Of a DNA stretch of 64,000 bases, positions 42,400 through 50,934 are shown in pieces (the first letter of the stretch is position 1; each line of letters starts with the position of its first letter). The stretch is from Cupriavidus lacunae. GTDB taxonomy: Bacteria; Pseudomonadota; Gammaproteobacteria; Burkholderiales; Burkholderiaceae. The translations under genes and the position numbers were made by a program. The notes under the pieces are model-generated. The model had not been told where the DNA came from. It saw nothing but the letters and a program-made list of their open reading frames with translations, and ran no database searches. The DNA is taken from positions 1 to 64,000 of the forward strand of contig NZ_QKWJ01000026.1 of the NCBI RefSeq assembly GCF_003353055.1, written 5' to 3'.

Positions 42400-43395
42400 T
42401 CATGCCGGCCTGGCTTTTCCAGCGATGTATACCGGATCGACGTGCGTCATCACATTGAGCACGTGATGGTGTTCCAGCGTGCGGCGTCGCGCTTCCACCG
42501 CGATGGCGTGGCCCTGGGCCACGGTCAGCGTGGCATCGATCTCCAGGTGCACGTCCACCAGCACCTGGTCGCCCATCTTGCGGGTGCGCAGGTCGTGCAG
42601 GCCCAGGACGCCGGGCGTGGCCAGCATGGTCGCGCGGATGGCGTCGACGGTCTGCTCGTCGGCGGCGCGGTCCATCAGGTCGTTGAGCGCGTCCCAGCCG
42701 AAGCGCAGGCCCATGCGCGACACCATCAGGCCGACCACGATGGCCGCGACCGGATCGAGCATGTGGTAGCCCAGCAGGTTGCCGCCGATGCCAAGCGCCA
42801 CCACCAGCGACGACGCCGCATCCGAGCGCGCATGCCAGGCATTGGCCACGAGCATGCCCGAGCGCGCGCGCCGCGCCACGGCCAGCATGTAGCGGAACAG
42901 CAGTTCCTTGGATACCAGCGCGGCCAGTGCCACCCACAGCGCCACGGGCTGCACTGGCTGCAAGCCGCCCGGATGCTGCAGCTTGCCCACGGCCGCCCAC
43001 AGCATGCCCACGCCCACTGCCAGCAGCAGCGCGCCCAGGGCCAGTGAAGCCGCGGTCTCGAAGCGCAGGTGGCCGTACTGATGGTCGGCATCCGGATCCT
43101 TGCGGCTTTGCCAGCCGGCCGCCAGCACCACGAAGTCGGACAGCAGGTCTGACAGCGAATGCGCGGCGTCGGCGATCAGCGCCTGGGAGCCCGCGACGAC
43201 GCCCGCCACCGCCTGCGCTGTGGTCAGGCCGATATTGACGACCAAGCTGACCAGCGTGCTGCGCCGGCCGGCCCGGTGGCGCGCGTCGGCTTCGGCCGCG
43301 GTGGTGTCAATGTCCTCCGGCAAGCCGGCGGGAGCGGCCGGATCGGCCCGCGTGGGATGGGAGTGCGATTCCATCGGGTGACTATAGCCGAACAT
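42400..43395 (-). CDS. CDF-family cation diffusion facilitator
   Basis: A 331-residue divalent-cation:proton antiporter. A histidine-rich N-terminus ('MESHSHPTRAD') precedes six membrane segments. Transport-site motifs are 'DAAHSLSDLLSD' in segment 2 and 'NAWHARSDAASS' in segment 5 (HxxxD type). A C-terminal cytoplasmic domain includes 'DQVLVDVHLEIDATLTVAQGHAIA'. Members export Zn, Co, Cd, Fe or Mn; the ion is not fixed here. ATG 43395 or ATG 43374 may be the start; neither has a clear ribosome site. Its last codons contain another GTATAC. Confidence 0.9.
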   Translation of the reverse strand: MFGYSHPMESHSHPTRADPAAPAGLPEDIDTTAAEADARHRAGRRSTLVSLVVNIGLTTAQAVAGVVAGSQALIADAAHSLSDLLSDFVVLAAGWQSRKDPDADHQYGHLRFETAASLALGALLLAVGVGMLWAAVGKLQHPGGLQPVQPVALWVALAALVSKELLFRYMLAVARRARSGMLVANAWHARSDAASSLVVALGIGGNLLGYHMLDPVAAIVVGLMVSRMGLRFGWDALNDLMDRAADEQTVDAIRATMLATPGVLGLHDLRTRKMGDQVLVDVHLEIDATLTVAQGHAIAVEARRRTLEHHHVLNVMTHVDPVYIAGKARPA

Positions 43396-43563
43396 GCGCC
43401 GGGTGCGAATCCGGCCTGCCGCGGCGGCGCCGTGCCGATTTCGTAACAGCGCTGGCTAACTTCTTGTGCCGCCTTTACCGTAGACAAGGACGGGCACCGG
43501 ACGGAAAACCATACGGATCAGCGGCAACGCGCCTGCCCGGTCATTGCAAGGAGGACCTCCACG

Positions 43564-43815
43564 ATGGCGATTCGGTCACTTGCCTCGCACAGCACATCCC
43601 AGCTACGCCGCCTGGTCGGACAGATGCAGGCGGAAGTCGACGCACTCGAGAATCTTTCCACGCCCGATGCCGACGCGCAAAGTCGCCTTGGCTACGCCAC
43701 CGGCCGCCTGCGCGACGGCATCGAGGCGGTCGAGGACGCACTGCAGTCGCTGCGCGCGCTGCAACAGGTACGGCCGTCGGCGATGAAGGCAAGACGGCCG
43801 ACACGCGCGGCCTAG
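43564..43815 (+). CDS. Small helical protein of unknown function
   Basis: An 83-residue protein I do not recognise. It is predicted to be mostly alpha-helical with a coiled-coil-like central region ('LVGQMQAEVDALENL', 'LRDGIEAVEDALQSLRALQQV') and a basic C-terminus. A near-perfect ribosome site AAGGAGG lies 9 bases before the ATG, which is the best evidence that it is real. It is reminiscent of DUF883/ElaB-type ribosome-linked helical proteins but lacks their C-terminal membrane segment. Flanked by divergent and convergent genes, so probably monocistronic. Confidence 0.6.
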   Translation: MAIRSLASHSTSQLRRLVGQMQAEVDALENLSTPDADAQSRLGYATGRLRDGIEAVEDALQSLRALQQVRPSAMKARRPTRAA

Positions 43816-43858
43816 GGCTCCACGCCAGACCTGCCTGCCACGTTGGTCGCCGGCCCGG

Positions 43859-44533
43859 CTACGTAGCCGGGCAATCGCGCAATACCTGTGCCAGCGCCGC
43901 ACACGCGGCCGGCACCGGCCCGATGACGGGAATCGGAAAGCGCTGACCCAGCGCGCGCGCGGCCTCGCCCAGCGGGCCGCCGCCAATGATCACCGCCTGC
44001 GCACCATCCTCGATACATGCTTGCACAGCACCCGCCAGCAGGTCTTCCTGCTGCTGCGGCGAGCTGCTCAGCGCGCGCGGATCGCCCTCGGTGAAGCGCG
44101 CGCCGGAGAACAGGTCGCCCAGGCCCTGCCGGCGCACGCTGGCATCGATGGACGCGGCCAGGCGCGGCGTGGTGGTGGCGATGCCGAAGCGCCGCTGCCC
44201 GGCCGCGGCGGCATGCATCGACGCCGCGCCGATGCCCACCACCGGCACCGCCAGCCGCGCGCGCAGGGCCTCGATGCCGGGGTCGCCGAAGGCGCCGACG
44301 ATGACGCCGTCGGCACAGCCTGCCAGGCGCAGCATCTCCTCATCGCATATCGCACCGGCAGCCACGGCCAGGTCGTCTTCGTCGACGATCATCGGCGCGC
44401 CGCGCGTGACCGTTGCGCCGACCACCGCCGGCGGCGCGGCCATGTGCTGCGCAAGCCAGGCGCGCGCAATCTGAACCATCATCTGCGTGGTGGCGCTCGA
44501 GGTATTCGGGTTGATCAGCAGGATATGGCGCAT
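43859..44533 (-). CDS. Asp/Glu/hydantoin racemase-family protein lacking both usual catalytic cysteines
   Basis: A 224-residue protein of the Asp/Glu racemase superfamily, hydantoin racemase branch. The N-terminus 'ILLINPNTSSATTQMM' is diagnostic. The first catalytic cysteine, normally before 'FGDPG', is alanine (A81). The second, normally in 'GCAG', is glycine (G185, 'IIGGGPLG'). Two-base racemisation is therefore unlikely. The protein may instead be a decarboxylase, an isomerase or a binding protein. C73 and C63 are nearby but out of register. It stands alone. Confidence 0.82.
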   Translation of the reverse strand: MRHILLINPNTSSATTQMMVQIARAWLAQHMAAPPAVVGATVTRGAPMIVDEDDLAVAAGAICDEEMLRLAGCADGVIVGAFGDPGIEALRARLAVPVVGIGAASMHAAAAGQRRFGIATTTPRLAASIDASVRRQGLGDLFSGARFTEGDPRALSSSPQQQEDLLAGAVQACIEDGAQAVIIGGGPLGEAARALGQRFPIPVIGPVPAACAALAQVLRDCPAT

Positions 44534-45115
44534 GTCGGTGTCGGGATGGCAAGAGCGTCAACGATAGCGTATGGCGGCGGCCAGGGCGAGACGCCCGGCG
44601 CGCGACCGCATGCACGGCGTCGGGGTGGCGCTTAACGGCGCTTGCCGCTGGAATTCATCCGGCAATACATATGGCATACATATGGCATTAACCCGGCCGC
44701 GACGCGGCCTGGCTCCGGCATTAATGGCCCAGCCAGGGCAAGTTCATTTCGACCCGATATCCCGGATATTTTGATTCCGAAAATCGCGCGCGATGATATT
44801 AGCCCGTACGGAATGCCGTCCACAAATCGAACAACTCCTTACATGTGATCCATTCGCGGGTAATCGTTAGATCGCATGCATGCCCCGCATTAGTGCACAG
44901 GTGCGCCGCCGGAAAATCACACGTAACCCATTGTTACTTGTCTGTACGGTGTCCAACACGTACCCCTAGTATCGCCGCTGCTGGGTTTACTCCAACGGGT
45001 TAACCCGATTCGCTTTTTCTGCCACAGCAATTCGTCGCGCACACCGCCGTCAGGCGCTTGCCTGGGTGCGGGGATATTTGTGCACTTTTAATTTTATCAA
45101 GTTACCTATAAATCA
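44534..45115. other. Long A/T-richer intergenic region before the lipoprotein gene
   Basis: A 582-bp gap with visibly lower GC than its surroundings. It contains a tandem repeat of ATACATATGGC (44665-44675 and 44676-44686), ATATC-CCG-GATAT near 44756-44768, the palindrome ATCGCGCGCGAT (44783-44794) and GGGTTAACCC near 45000. These could be regulator sites. No promoter stands out, and short frames here lack ribosome sites. Confidence 0.4.
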
Positions 45116-47167
45116 ATGACTGGGACAAAATTACTCGCGAATACCAAAACTCAAGCGCGCAGAGCGCGTAACTCCTACGCCCTCAGCATCCTGGCCGCTA
45201 CCTGCGCCGCTGTGGTGCTTTCGGCATGTGGAGGCGGCGGCGACGATGCCTCGGGCGGTTCTTCCGCGACCGATGCCACCCGTTGGTCGCGCCGCAATCC
45301 CACGACTCCTACTACCACGACCCCCACGACGCCTACGAACACCCCGACGGCAACGGCCCCGGGCGCCGATGCCATTTTTGACGCCTCCGGCAATCTGAAT
45401 GCGACTGAATATGTCGCCATTGCATCGGACTACGGCAGCGACAAGGCCATCGCTTATCGGTACGGCGCAAGTAATTCGGCAGCCGCAGCAGTCCAGACTT
45501 ATTGGAAGCCCACGGATAGCACTTTTCATCCGCATGGTAATACCTGCTACCAGCAGGAATTCCCTGGCGACTCGATGGATACCAGCACCAGCATCATTTA
45601 CCAGCTGGGCAATCTCGATTGCAGCCGTAACGACTTCGGCAGCAACATGGGCGACGTGATTTACCGCCCCGACGTGGCTTCGGACTCCGCGGTCACGTCC
45701 CTGCTGACCCTGGATCTGAGCGCCGGCGTGATTACCGAGAAGCCCCAGACGGCCTGGGTCTTCGGCAATGCCACGACTAATCCGCAGCTGGGCAGCTACG
45801 TTTCCGCCAATGGCGGTGCCATGCCGACGCAGCCGATTGCCGTGGGCCGCTGCAGCGAGCATGACTGCGCACAGTCGCTGGTGGCGTTCCAGAACGGCCT
45901 GATCGCCTCGGTCGGCAGCAATACGGCTTCGCACTCGGCTTCGGTGAAGCTGCCCGCGGGCAAGGTGCCGACGGCTATCGCCATCACGACGAATTCGGAG
46001 TTCGCCCTGGTGACCATCTGGGACACGGTGAACCTGAAGGGCCAGGTGGCGGTGATCGCGCTGGGCAGTCTCGCCGACGGCAGCGAACTGGGCGGTCCGT
46101 ATGATTCCAGCGATATGTCGTGGGCGGGCCTCTATCCGGGCCTGCGCAACATGTCGAACTTCGTCTTCATGAAGCTGCTGGGCTTCGTTGACCTGCCTGA
46201 CATGAAGGCCCCGACGGATATTTCCGCCGTGACCGATTTCGGCACCATGCAGGACAACACGACCCAGGGCTGGCTGTACGATCCGGTCGGTAACGCCGGC
46301 GCCAGCATGTCGCTGCGCCAGGTAACTCCTGCCCTGAGCGACGCCAACCGGAAGAGCTTTGCCCCGGGTGGCGTGAACGCCAACCTGATTTCCCGCTCCG
46401 GCGTTGCCGCGGTGATTTCGAAGTCGGAACAGAAGGTGGTGTTCCTGGATCTGAAGCCGCTGTTCGACAAGGTCAACAAGACTTATTTCGAAGGCACGCT
46501 GAGCAGCCTGAACAGCACCCTGGCAAATACCGGCCAGGGGGATTCGCAGTGGCCGCAGGCGTTCTCTGTGGACAACTATGCGCCGACCATCGTCAAGACC
46601 ATGAGCCTGGCTCAAAAGCCCACGGCCGTGAAGGTGTCGATCCTGGCAAACCCCGGCCAGGCCTGGGTGGCAACCGAAGATGGCGTGATCCATGCGATCT
46701 CGGTGGCGGGCGTTCAATCCGGTACCAACCTGGATCCGGCGCTGATCAGCGAAGTGAACACCCTGCAGGTCGGCAAGAACCCCACCAGCATCTCCCACAA
46801 TGTGAACCGGGATACGTTTGGCAACTCGAACACCAGGGTCTGGGTGGTGTCGCGTGGCGAGCAGAAGGTCCAACTCGTGGATATGGCGTCGCTGACGGTC
46901 GTGAAGACGCTGCAGGACTCGCGCATCGTCGATCCGATCTCCGTGTCTGAGACCCAGCAAAGCCCGCTGCTGACCAGCGTCATTTCGCTGACCGACTATA
47001 CGGGCAAGCAAGTGATGAACTATCGCTATGCACCGATTTCCCTGCAGGGCGGCAATACCCCGCTGAATATCGGCGTGGGCCAGTCGGGTAATGACCAGTT
47101 CGAGTTTGGCGGCGCCTATGCAGTGGCCGGCAAGCCGTTCAACTTTACCCAAAGCAATGTACCCTGA
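45116..47167 (+). CDS. Lipoprotein with predicted beta-propeller-like repeats (unrecognised)
   Basis: A 683-residue exported protein. The lipobox 'VVLSAC' places the lipidated cysteine at about residue 38, followed by a glycine-rich linker and a threonine/proline linker ('PTTPTTTTPTTPTNTPT'). The large C-terminal domain has recurrent strand motifs such as 'PTAIAITTNSEFALVTIWD', 'KPTAVKVSILANPGQAWVATED' and 'NPTSISHNVNRDTFGNSNTRVWVVSRG', typical of YVTN-like propellers. Six cysteines in the first third may form disulfides. The start lacks a good ribosome site. GC content is lower than in neighbouring genes. I recognise no functional family. Confidence 0.75.
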   Translation: MTGTKLLANTKTQARRARNSYALSILAATCAAVVLSACGGGGDDASGGSSATDATRWSRRNPTTPTTTTPTTPTNTPTATAPGADAIFDASGNLNATEYVAIASDYGSDKAIAYRYGASNSAAAAVQTYWKPTDSTFHPHGNTCYQQEFPGDSMDTSTSIIYQLGNLDCSRNDFGSNMGDVIYRPDVASDSAVTSLLTLDLSAGVITEKPQTAWVFGNATTNPQLGSYVSANGGAMPTQPIAVGRCSEHDCAQSLVAFQNGLIASVGSNTASHSASVKLPAGKVPTAIAITTNSEFALVTIWDTVNLKGQVAVIALGSLADGSELGGPYDSSDMSWAGLYPGLRNMSNFVFMKLLGFVDLPDMKAPTDISAVTDFGTMQDNTTQGWLYDPVGNAGASMSLRQVTPALSDANRKSFAPGGVNANLISRSGVAAVISKSEQKVVFLDLKPLFDKVNKTYFEGTLSSLNSTLANTGQGDSQWPQAFSVDNYAPTIVKTMSLAQKPTAVKVSILANPGQAWVATEDGVIHAISVAGVQSGTNLDPALISEVNTLQVGKNPTSISHNVNRDTFGNSNTRVWVVSRGEQKVQLVDMASLTVVKTLQDSRIVDPISVSETQQSPLLTSVISLTDYTGKQVMNYRYAPISLQGGNTPLNIGVGQSGNDQFEFGGAYAVAGKPFNFTQSNVP

Positions 47168-47236
47168 GCGTCATGTCAGCCTGAGGCACGCCGGTTAATC
47201 CCGGCAAGCTTCCCAAGCTGTCAGACCGCTTCCCTG

Positions 47237-47270
47237 AAGCCCGCACGGTTCGCGCCGCGCGGGCTTTTTT
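47237..47270 (+). terminator. Terminator after the lipoprotein gene
   Basis: AAGCCCGC (47237-47244) pairs with GCGGGCTT (47259-47266) around a 14-nt loop, followed by a run of T to 47270. It is 70 bases after the stop. Confidence 0.8.
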
Positions 47271-47380
47271 CATTCTTTGCGGATAGCCAATCCGGCTCAT
47301 GGATCCGTGCGTGCGCCGGTGCACAGAACCCCGCCTGCGGAAATGACAACCTCGCTGAATGCGGCCAGGAGCCTATTTCG

Positions 47381-48406
47381 ATGCAGAATGAATCCGTCCC
47401 GGACCGGAATGCGGGCGCCGCGGGCAGCGCGAGCACGATCAACCTGATTGCCCCCGGCGAGGGTGGCGTCAAGGACTATGCGGCGACGCTCAACGGCCTG
47501 CTGCGCGGACGCCTGCTCGAGGTCACGCCCGAACTGCCGGCCGCCACGCTGGCCGGCGCCGATGTGATCCTGCATTACAGCGGCTATGGCTATGCCAGGC
47601 GCGGCACGCCCTTGTGGCTGCTGCGCGGCCTGCGCGAGGCCAGGCCGCGCATGCGCCGCTTCGGCGTGTTCTTCCATGAGCTGTATGCGGAAGGGCCGCC
47701 GTGGAGGTCGGCGTTCTGGCTGTCTCCCGTGCAGCGCCACATTGCCGCCGAACTGGCGGCGCTGGCCGACTTCTGGCTGACCAACCGCGAGGGTTCGGCA
47801 CGCTGGCTCAATACCCACGCACCGGCGCGGCCGCACCGCGTGCTGCCGGTTTTTTCCAATCTGGGCGAAGGCGGCGCACGCTACGGCGACAAGCGTGCCG
47901 CGGTGGTGGTGCTGGGCGGCGCCGCGCTGCGCGCCGAAACCTACCAGGCCGCGGGCGATGCCCTGTTCGAGTGGGTTAGCCGTGCCGGCTTCGAACTGCA
48001 TGATATCGGGCCACCGATGGGCAATCCGGCGCTCGCCGCCAGGCTTGCCCGGCGCGGCGCGGTGGTGCATGGCCGGGTCGAGGCCGACGAGGCGTCACGG
48101 CTGCTGTCGGCATCCACCTATGGCGTGCTGGCCTACCCGGTGGATTATGCGGCCAAGAGCGGCGTGTTCGCCGCCTACTGCGCCCATGCGGTCTGTCCCG
48201 TGCTGCTGTCGCGCAGCTGCGGCGTGCATGACGGGCTGACGCCCGGGCATTACCTGCCCTCGGTCCAGGCCATGACGCCCGACCTGCCCGCCGCGTGGCG
48301 CATCGGCCAGGCAGCCAACGCCTGGTATGCACCGCATGCGGTGCAGCGCCATGGTGCCGGCTTCCGCGAGCTGATGGACGCCTGCGCTGCGCCGGCGTTT
48401 GCGTAG
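47381..48406 (+). CDS. GT-B-like glycosyltransferase-family protein
   Basis: A 341-residue soluble protein with two Rossmann-like halves suggestive of a GT-B glycosyltransferase. The N-terminal 'TINLIAPGEGGVKDYAATLNGLL' resembles the nucleotide-sugar transferase opening loop (GGxxxY/F). The second half has 'VVVLGGAALRAETYQAAGDALFEW' and a late 'VDYAAKSGVFAAYCAHAVCPVL', which in this fold lies near the donor site. No E-x7-E retaining motif is obvious. CAGGAG lies about 12 bases before the ATG. It stands alone, so neither substrate nor pathway can be inferred. Confidence 0.6.
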   Translation: MQNESVPDRNAGAAGSASTINLIAPGEGGVKDYAATLNGLLRGRLLEVTPELPAATLAGADVILHYSGYGYARRGTPLWLLRGLREARPRMRRFGVFFHELYAEGPPWRSAFWLSPVQRHIAAELAALADFWLTNREGSARWLNTHAPARPHRVLPVFSNLGEGGARYGDKRAAVVVLGGAALRAETYQAAGDALFEWVSRAGFELHDIGPPMGNPALAARLARRGAVVHGRVEADEASRLLSASTYGVLAYPVDYAAKSGVFAAYCAHAVCPVLLSRSCGVHDGLTPGHYLPSVQAMTPDLPAAWRIGQAANAWYAPHAVQRHGAGFRELMDACAAPAFA

Positions 48407-48423
48407 CGCACGCGCGGCTGCGG

Positions 48424-48471
48424 GCAACAAAAAAGGCCGGGAAGCCATTTTTCAATTGGCTTCCCGGCCTT
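48424..48471 (-). terminator. Terminator of the tRNA-Ala transcript (also faces the upstream gene)
   Basis: A perfect 15-bp stem (48433-48447 with 48457-48471), 9-nt loop, followed on the minus strand by TTTTTTGTTG. It lies 36 bases beyond the tRNA 3' end. On the plus strand it follows the glycosyltransferase gene but has little T-tract. Confidence 0.85.
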
Positions 48472-48506
48472 CAGGACGACGTCTGAAGCGGACGTCTGGA
48501 ATATTC

Positions 48507-48582
48507 TGGTGGACCGAAGGAGGATCGAACTCCCGACCTCTGCATTGCGAACGCAGCGCTCTCCCAGCTGAGCTATCGGCCC
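48507..48582 (-). tRNA. tRNA-Ala (anticodon CGC)
   Basis: A 76-nt tRNA with encoded CCA. The acceptor stem is GGGCCGA/TCGGTCC and includes the G3:U70 pair that specifies alanine. The D arm has AGCTCAGCTGGGAGAGC. The anticodon stem CTGCG/TGCAG encloses TTCGCAA, giving anticodon CGC for the GCG codon, which is heavily used in this genome. The T arm is GGGAGTTCGATCCTCC, with loop TTCGATC. Confidence 0.97.
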
Positions 48583-48666
48583 GTCGCGAGGATTGTAGCC
48601 TACTTGGGCAGCGGCCTTCAATCCTCGGCCCGCGCCATGCGGAGCCGTTGCAACATCAGGCCAGCA

Positions 48667-50388
48667 TCACGCCGCCATGCCCGCATTGCCGTCCATGCCA
48701 CGCACGCGCGGCAGGTTCAGCGGGCGGGCGCTGACTTCCCTGGTGCTGCGCAGCCATTGCGCCATCACGTCCCAGATCGGCGCGCCGCCGGCCTGGCGCG
48801 CCTCTTCGGCCACCGGGGCCCAGCCGGCCACCTTGTAGGTCTTGCCGGCTTCCAGCGGCTTGCCGGACAGGCGCATGTCGCTGATGCGCTTGCCCATGCC
48901 CGCGACGGGATCGATGGTGTACTGCAGCCCACCCACGCGCACCATGTCGCCGCCCTGCTGGTAGTACGGGTCGGGGTTGAACAGGTTGTCGGCCACGTCT
49001 TCCAGGATGGTCTTGATGGTCTCTCCGCTCATCTGCGTCACCGTGGTGTACGGATAGGTGATGGCGGTCTGGTCCATCAGGTGCTCCATGGTGATGGCCT
49101 GGCCCGGCAGCAGGGTGGTGCCCCAGCGGAAGCCCGGCGAGAACGCGATCTGCGCGCCCTGGGCCTGCATCAGGCCGTCCAGGATCAGCTGGTCGAAAGT
49201 GCCGTTGAAGTTGCCGCGGCGGTACAGCAGGCCGCGGTTGACGGCCAGCACTTCGCCCAGCTTTTGCTCATAGGGCGCGCGGATCTTCGTGATCAGGGCG
49301 TCCATGGCCGGGTCGGCGGGCAGGAAATTGGCGAACACCGGCAGCAGCCGGTAGCGGAAGTCGGCTACCTTGCCACCCTTCACGTCAAAGTCCAGCACGC
49401 CGAGGAATTTGCCGTTGGAGCCGGCATTGGTCACCAGCGTGGTGCCGCCGGCGTTCTTCACCGGCACCGGCGCGGGCACGCCGTCATGGGTGTGGCCCCC
49501 CAGAATGGCGTCGAGCCCGCGCACGCGCGAGGCCAGCTTCAGGTCGACGTCCATGCCGTTGTGCGAGAGCAGCACCACCGCCTGCGCACCCTTGCCGCGC
49601 GCTTCGTCGATGACCTGCTGCAGGTTCTCTTCCTGGATGCCGAAGGTCCAGTCCGGCACGAAGTAGCGCGGGTTGGCGATCGGCGTGTAGGGAAAGGCCT
49701 GGCCGATGATGGCCACCGGCACGCCGTTGATCTCGCGGATCACGTAGGGCTCGAACACCGGGTCGCCGAAATCGTTGGTCTTGATGTTCTGTGCCAGGAA
49801 GGCGACCTTGCCCTTGAAGTCCTTGTCGACGATCTCTTTCACGCGGTCCGCGCCCAGCGTCATTTCCCAGTGTGGGGTCATCACGTCCACGCCCAGCGCC
49901 AGCGCGGCGTCGACCATGTCCTGGCCCTTGGTCCACAGCGCGGTGGCCGAGCCCTGCCAGGTATCGCCGCCGTCGAGCAGCAAGGCGCCCGGCCGGCCCG
50001 CCTTGAGGCGCTTCACCAGCGTGGCCAGGTGGGCAAACCCGCCGACCTTGCCGTAGCGGCGCGCGGCTTCATTGAAATCGAGATAGGTGAACGCATGCGC
50101 CTGTGGCGTGCCGGGGCGGATGCCGTAGTGGCGCAGCAGCGCGTCGCCGACCAGGTGCGGCGGCTTGCCGGCGTAGTCGCCGATGCCGAGATTGACATTG
50201 GGTTCGCGGAAATACACCGGCCGCAGCTGCGCGTGGCAGTCGGTGAAATGCAGCAAGTGGACGTTGCCGAAGCGCGGCAGGTCGTACATGGCCTCGGCGG
50301 CCTGCGCAGCGTGCGCGTCTTGGTGGGGGAACGTCATGCCGCCGGCGCCGGCAATGGCCAGCACCTGCAGGAACTCGCGTCGGTTCAT
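48667..50388 (-). CDS. soxB: Thiosulfohydrolase SoxB
   Basis: Periplasmic dimanganese enzyme that hydrolyses the terminal sulfone from SoxY-bound thiosulfate, releasing sulfate. The 573 residues begin with a twin-arginine signal ('NRREFLQVLAIAGAGG'). Metal-binding motifs are 'LLHFTDCHAQLRPVYFREPN', 'LLDGGDTWQGS', 'VVLLSHNGMDVD' and 'ILGGHTHDG'. The C-terminal 5'-nucleotidase-type domain is complete. GGAAGAG precedes the ATG at 50388. Last gene of the sox cluster in transcription order. Confidence 0.96.
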   Translation of the reverse strand: MNRREFLQVLAIAGAGGMTFPHQDAHAAQAAEAMYDLPRFGNVHLLHFTDCHAQLRPVYFREPNVNLGIGDYAGKPPHLVGDALLRHYGIRPGTPQAHAFTYLDFNEAARRYGKVGGFAHLATLVKRLKAGRPGALLLDGGDTWQGSATALWTKGQDMVDAALALGVDVMTPHWEMTLGADRVKEIVDKDFKGKVAFLAQNIKTNDFGDPVFEPYVIREINGVPVAIIGQAFPYTPIANPRYFVPDWTFGIQEENLQQVIDEARGKGAQAVVLLSHNGMDVDLKLASRVRGLDAILGGHTHDGVPAPVPVKNAGGTTLVTNAGSNGKFLGVLDFDVKGGKVADFRYRLLPVFANFLPADPAMDALITKIRAPYEQKLGEVLAVNRGLLYRRGNFNGTFDQLILDGLMQAQGAQIAFSPGFRWGTTLLPGQAITMEHLMDQTAITYPYTTVTQMSGETIKTILEDVADNLFNPDPYYQQGGDMVRVGGLQYTIDPVAGMGKRISDMRLSGKPLEAGKTYKVAGWAPVAEEARQAGGAPIWDVMAQWLRSTREVSARPLNLPRVRGMDGNAGMAA

Positions 50389-50434
50389 GTCTCTTCCTGG
50401 AATTGGCGTGCCGGTCGGCCCCGCCATCGCATTG

Positions 50435-50914
50435 CTATGGCCGCGCGTACCGCTCCAGCGCGGCCACCTCGTCTTCGAGCATTTCGCCCACTTCCTTCTG
50501 CACCACGCGGCCACGCGCGTCGATCACGTACAGCTCGGGCAACCCTTTGCGCTTGCCGAACACGGCCTGCAGCGCGGGCGAATCCATCGTCGCCGGGAAG
50601 GTGTAGCCGCGCTTCTTCATGTAGCCGGCAGCTTCGCGCGGGTCGTTGTCGATGCTGATGGCCAGCACCTGCAGCGGCGTGCCGCGCGTGCGCTCATGGA
50701 GCTTTTGCAGGCGCGGGTTCTGCATCGCGCAGAACGGGCACCACGAGGCCCAGTATTCGACCACCAGCGGCTTGCCGGCCAGCGAGGCGGCGCTGAGGGT
50801 GCGGCCGTCGAGCGTGCGCACGTCGGGCAGGCGCACGGGATCGCCCACCTCCAGCGCGGCGGCGCCCGCAGTGGCGCCGGCCAGGCTGAAGGCAAGCAGC
50901 CAGCGCAGCAGCAT
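50435..50914 (-). CDS. soxW: Periplasmic thioredoxin-like protein, SoxW-like
   Basis: A 159-residue TlpA/ResA-type thioredoxin with an N-terminal signal peptide (about 1-20) and the active site C59-PF-C62 in 'YWASWCPFCAMQNP'. In other sox clusters SoxW reduces the SoxY cysteine or helps mature c-type cytochromes. CPFC differs from the CPYC or CPPC seen in many relatives. The start at 50914, 20 bases after soxX, gives a proper signal sequence. Confidence 0.82.
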   Translation of the reverse strand: MLLRWLLAFSLAGATAGAAALEVGDPVRLPDVRTLDGRTLSAASLAGKPLVVEYWASWCPFCAMQNPRLQKLHERTRGTPLQVLAISIDNDPREAAGYMKKRGYTFPATMDSPALQAVFGKRKGLPELYVIDARGRVVQKEVGEMLEDEVAALERYARP

Positions 50915-50934
50915 GGCAGGCGTGCGCACCGGCC

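Noticed and set aside
44642-44848. 68-codon frame before the lipoprotein gene
   Set aside because: Crosses the tandem repeat and palindromes, lacks a ribosome site and has no coding-like third-position bias.
45131-47152. 673-codon minus-strand frame opposite the lipoprotein gene
   Set aside because: The plus frame has a lipobox and repeated propeller motifs; the minus frame has no signal, motif or ribosome site.
48507-48582. tRNA-Ala as an integration site for a genomic island
   Set aside because: No integrase gene and no duplicated tRNA 3' end was noticed on either side; the flanks are a terminator and soxB.
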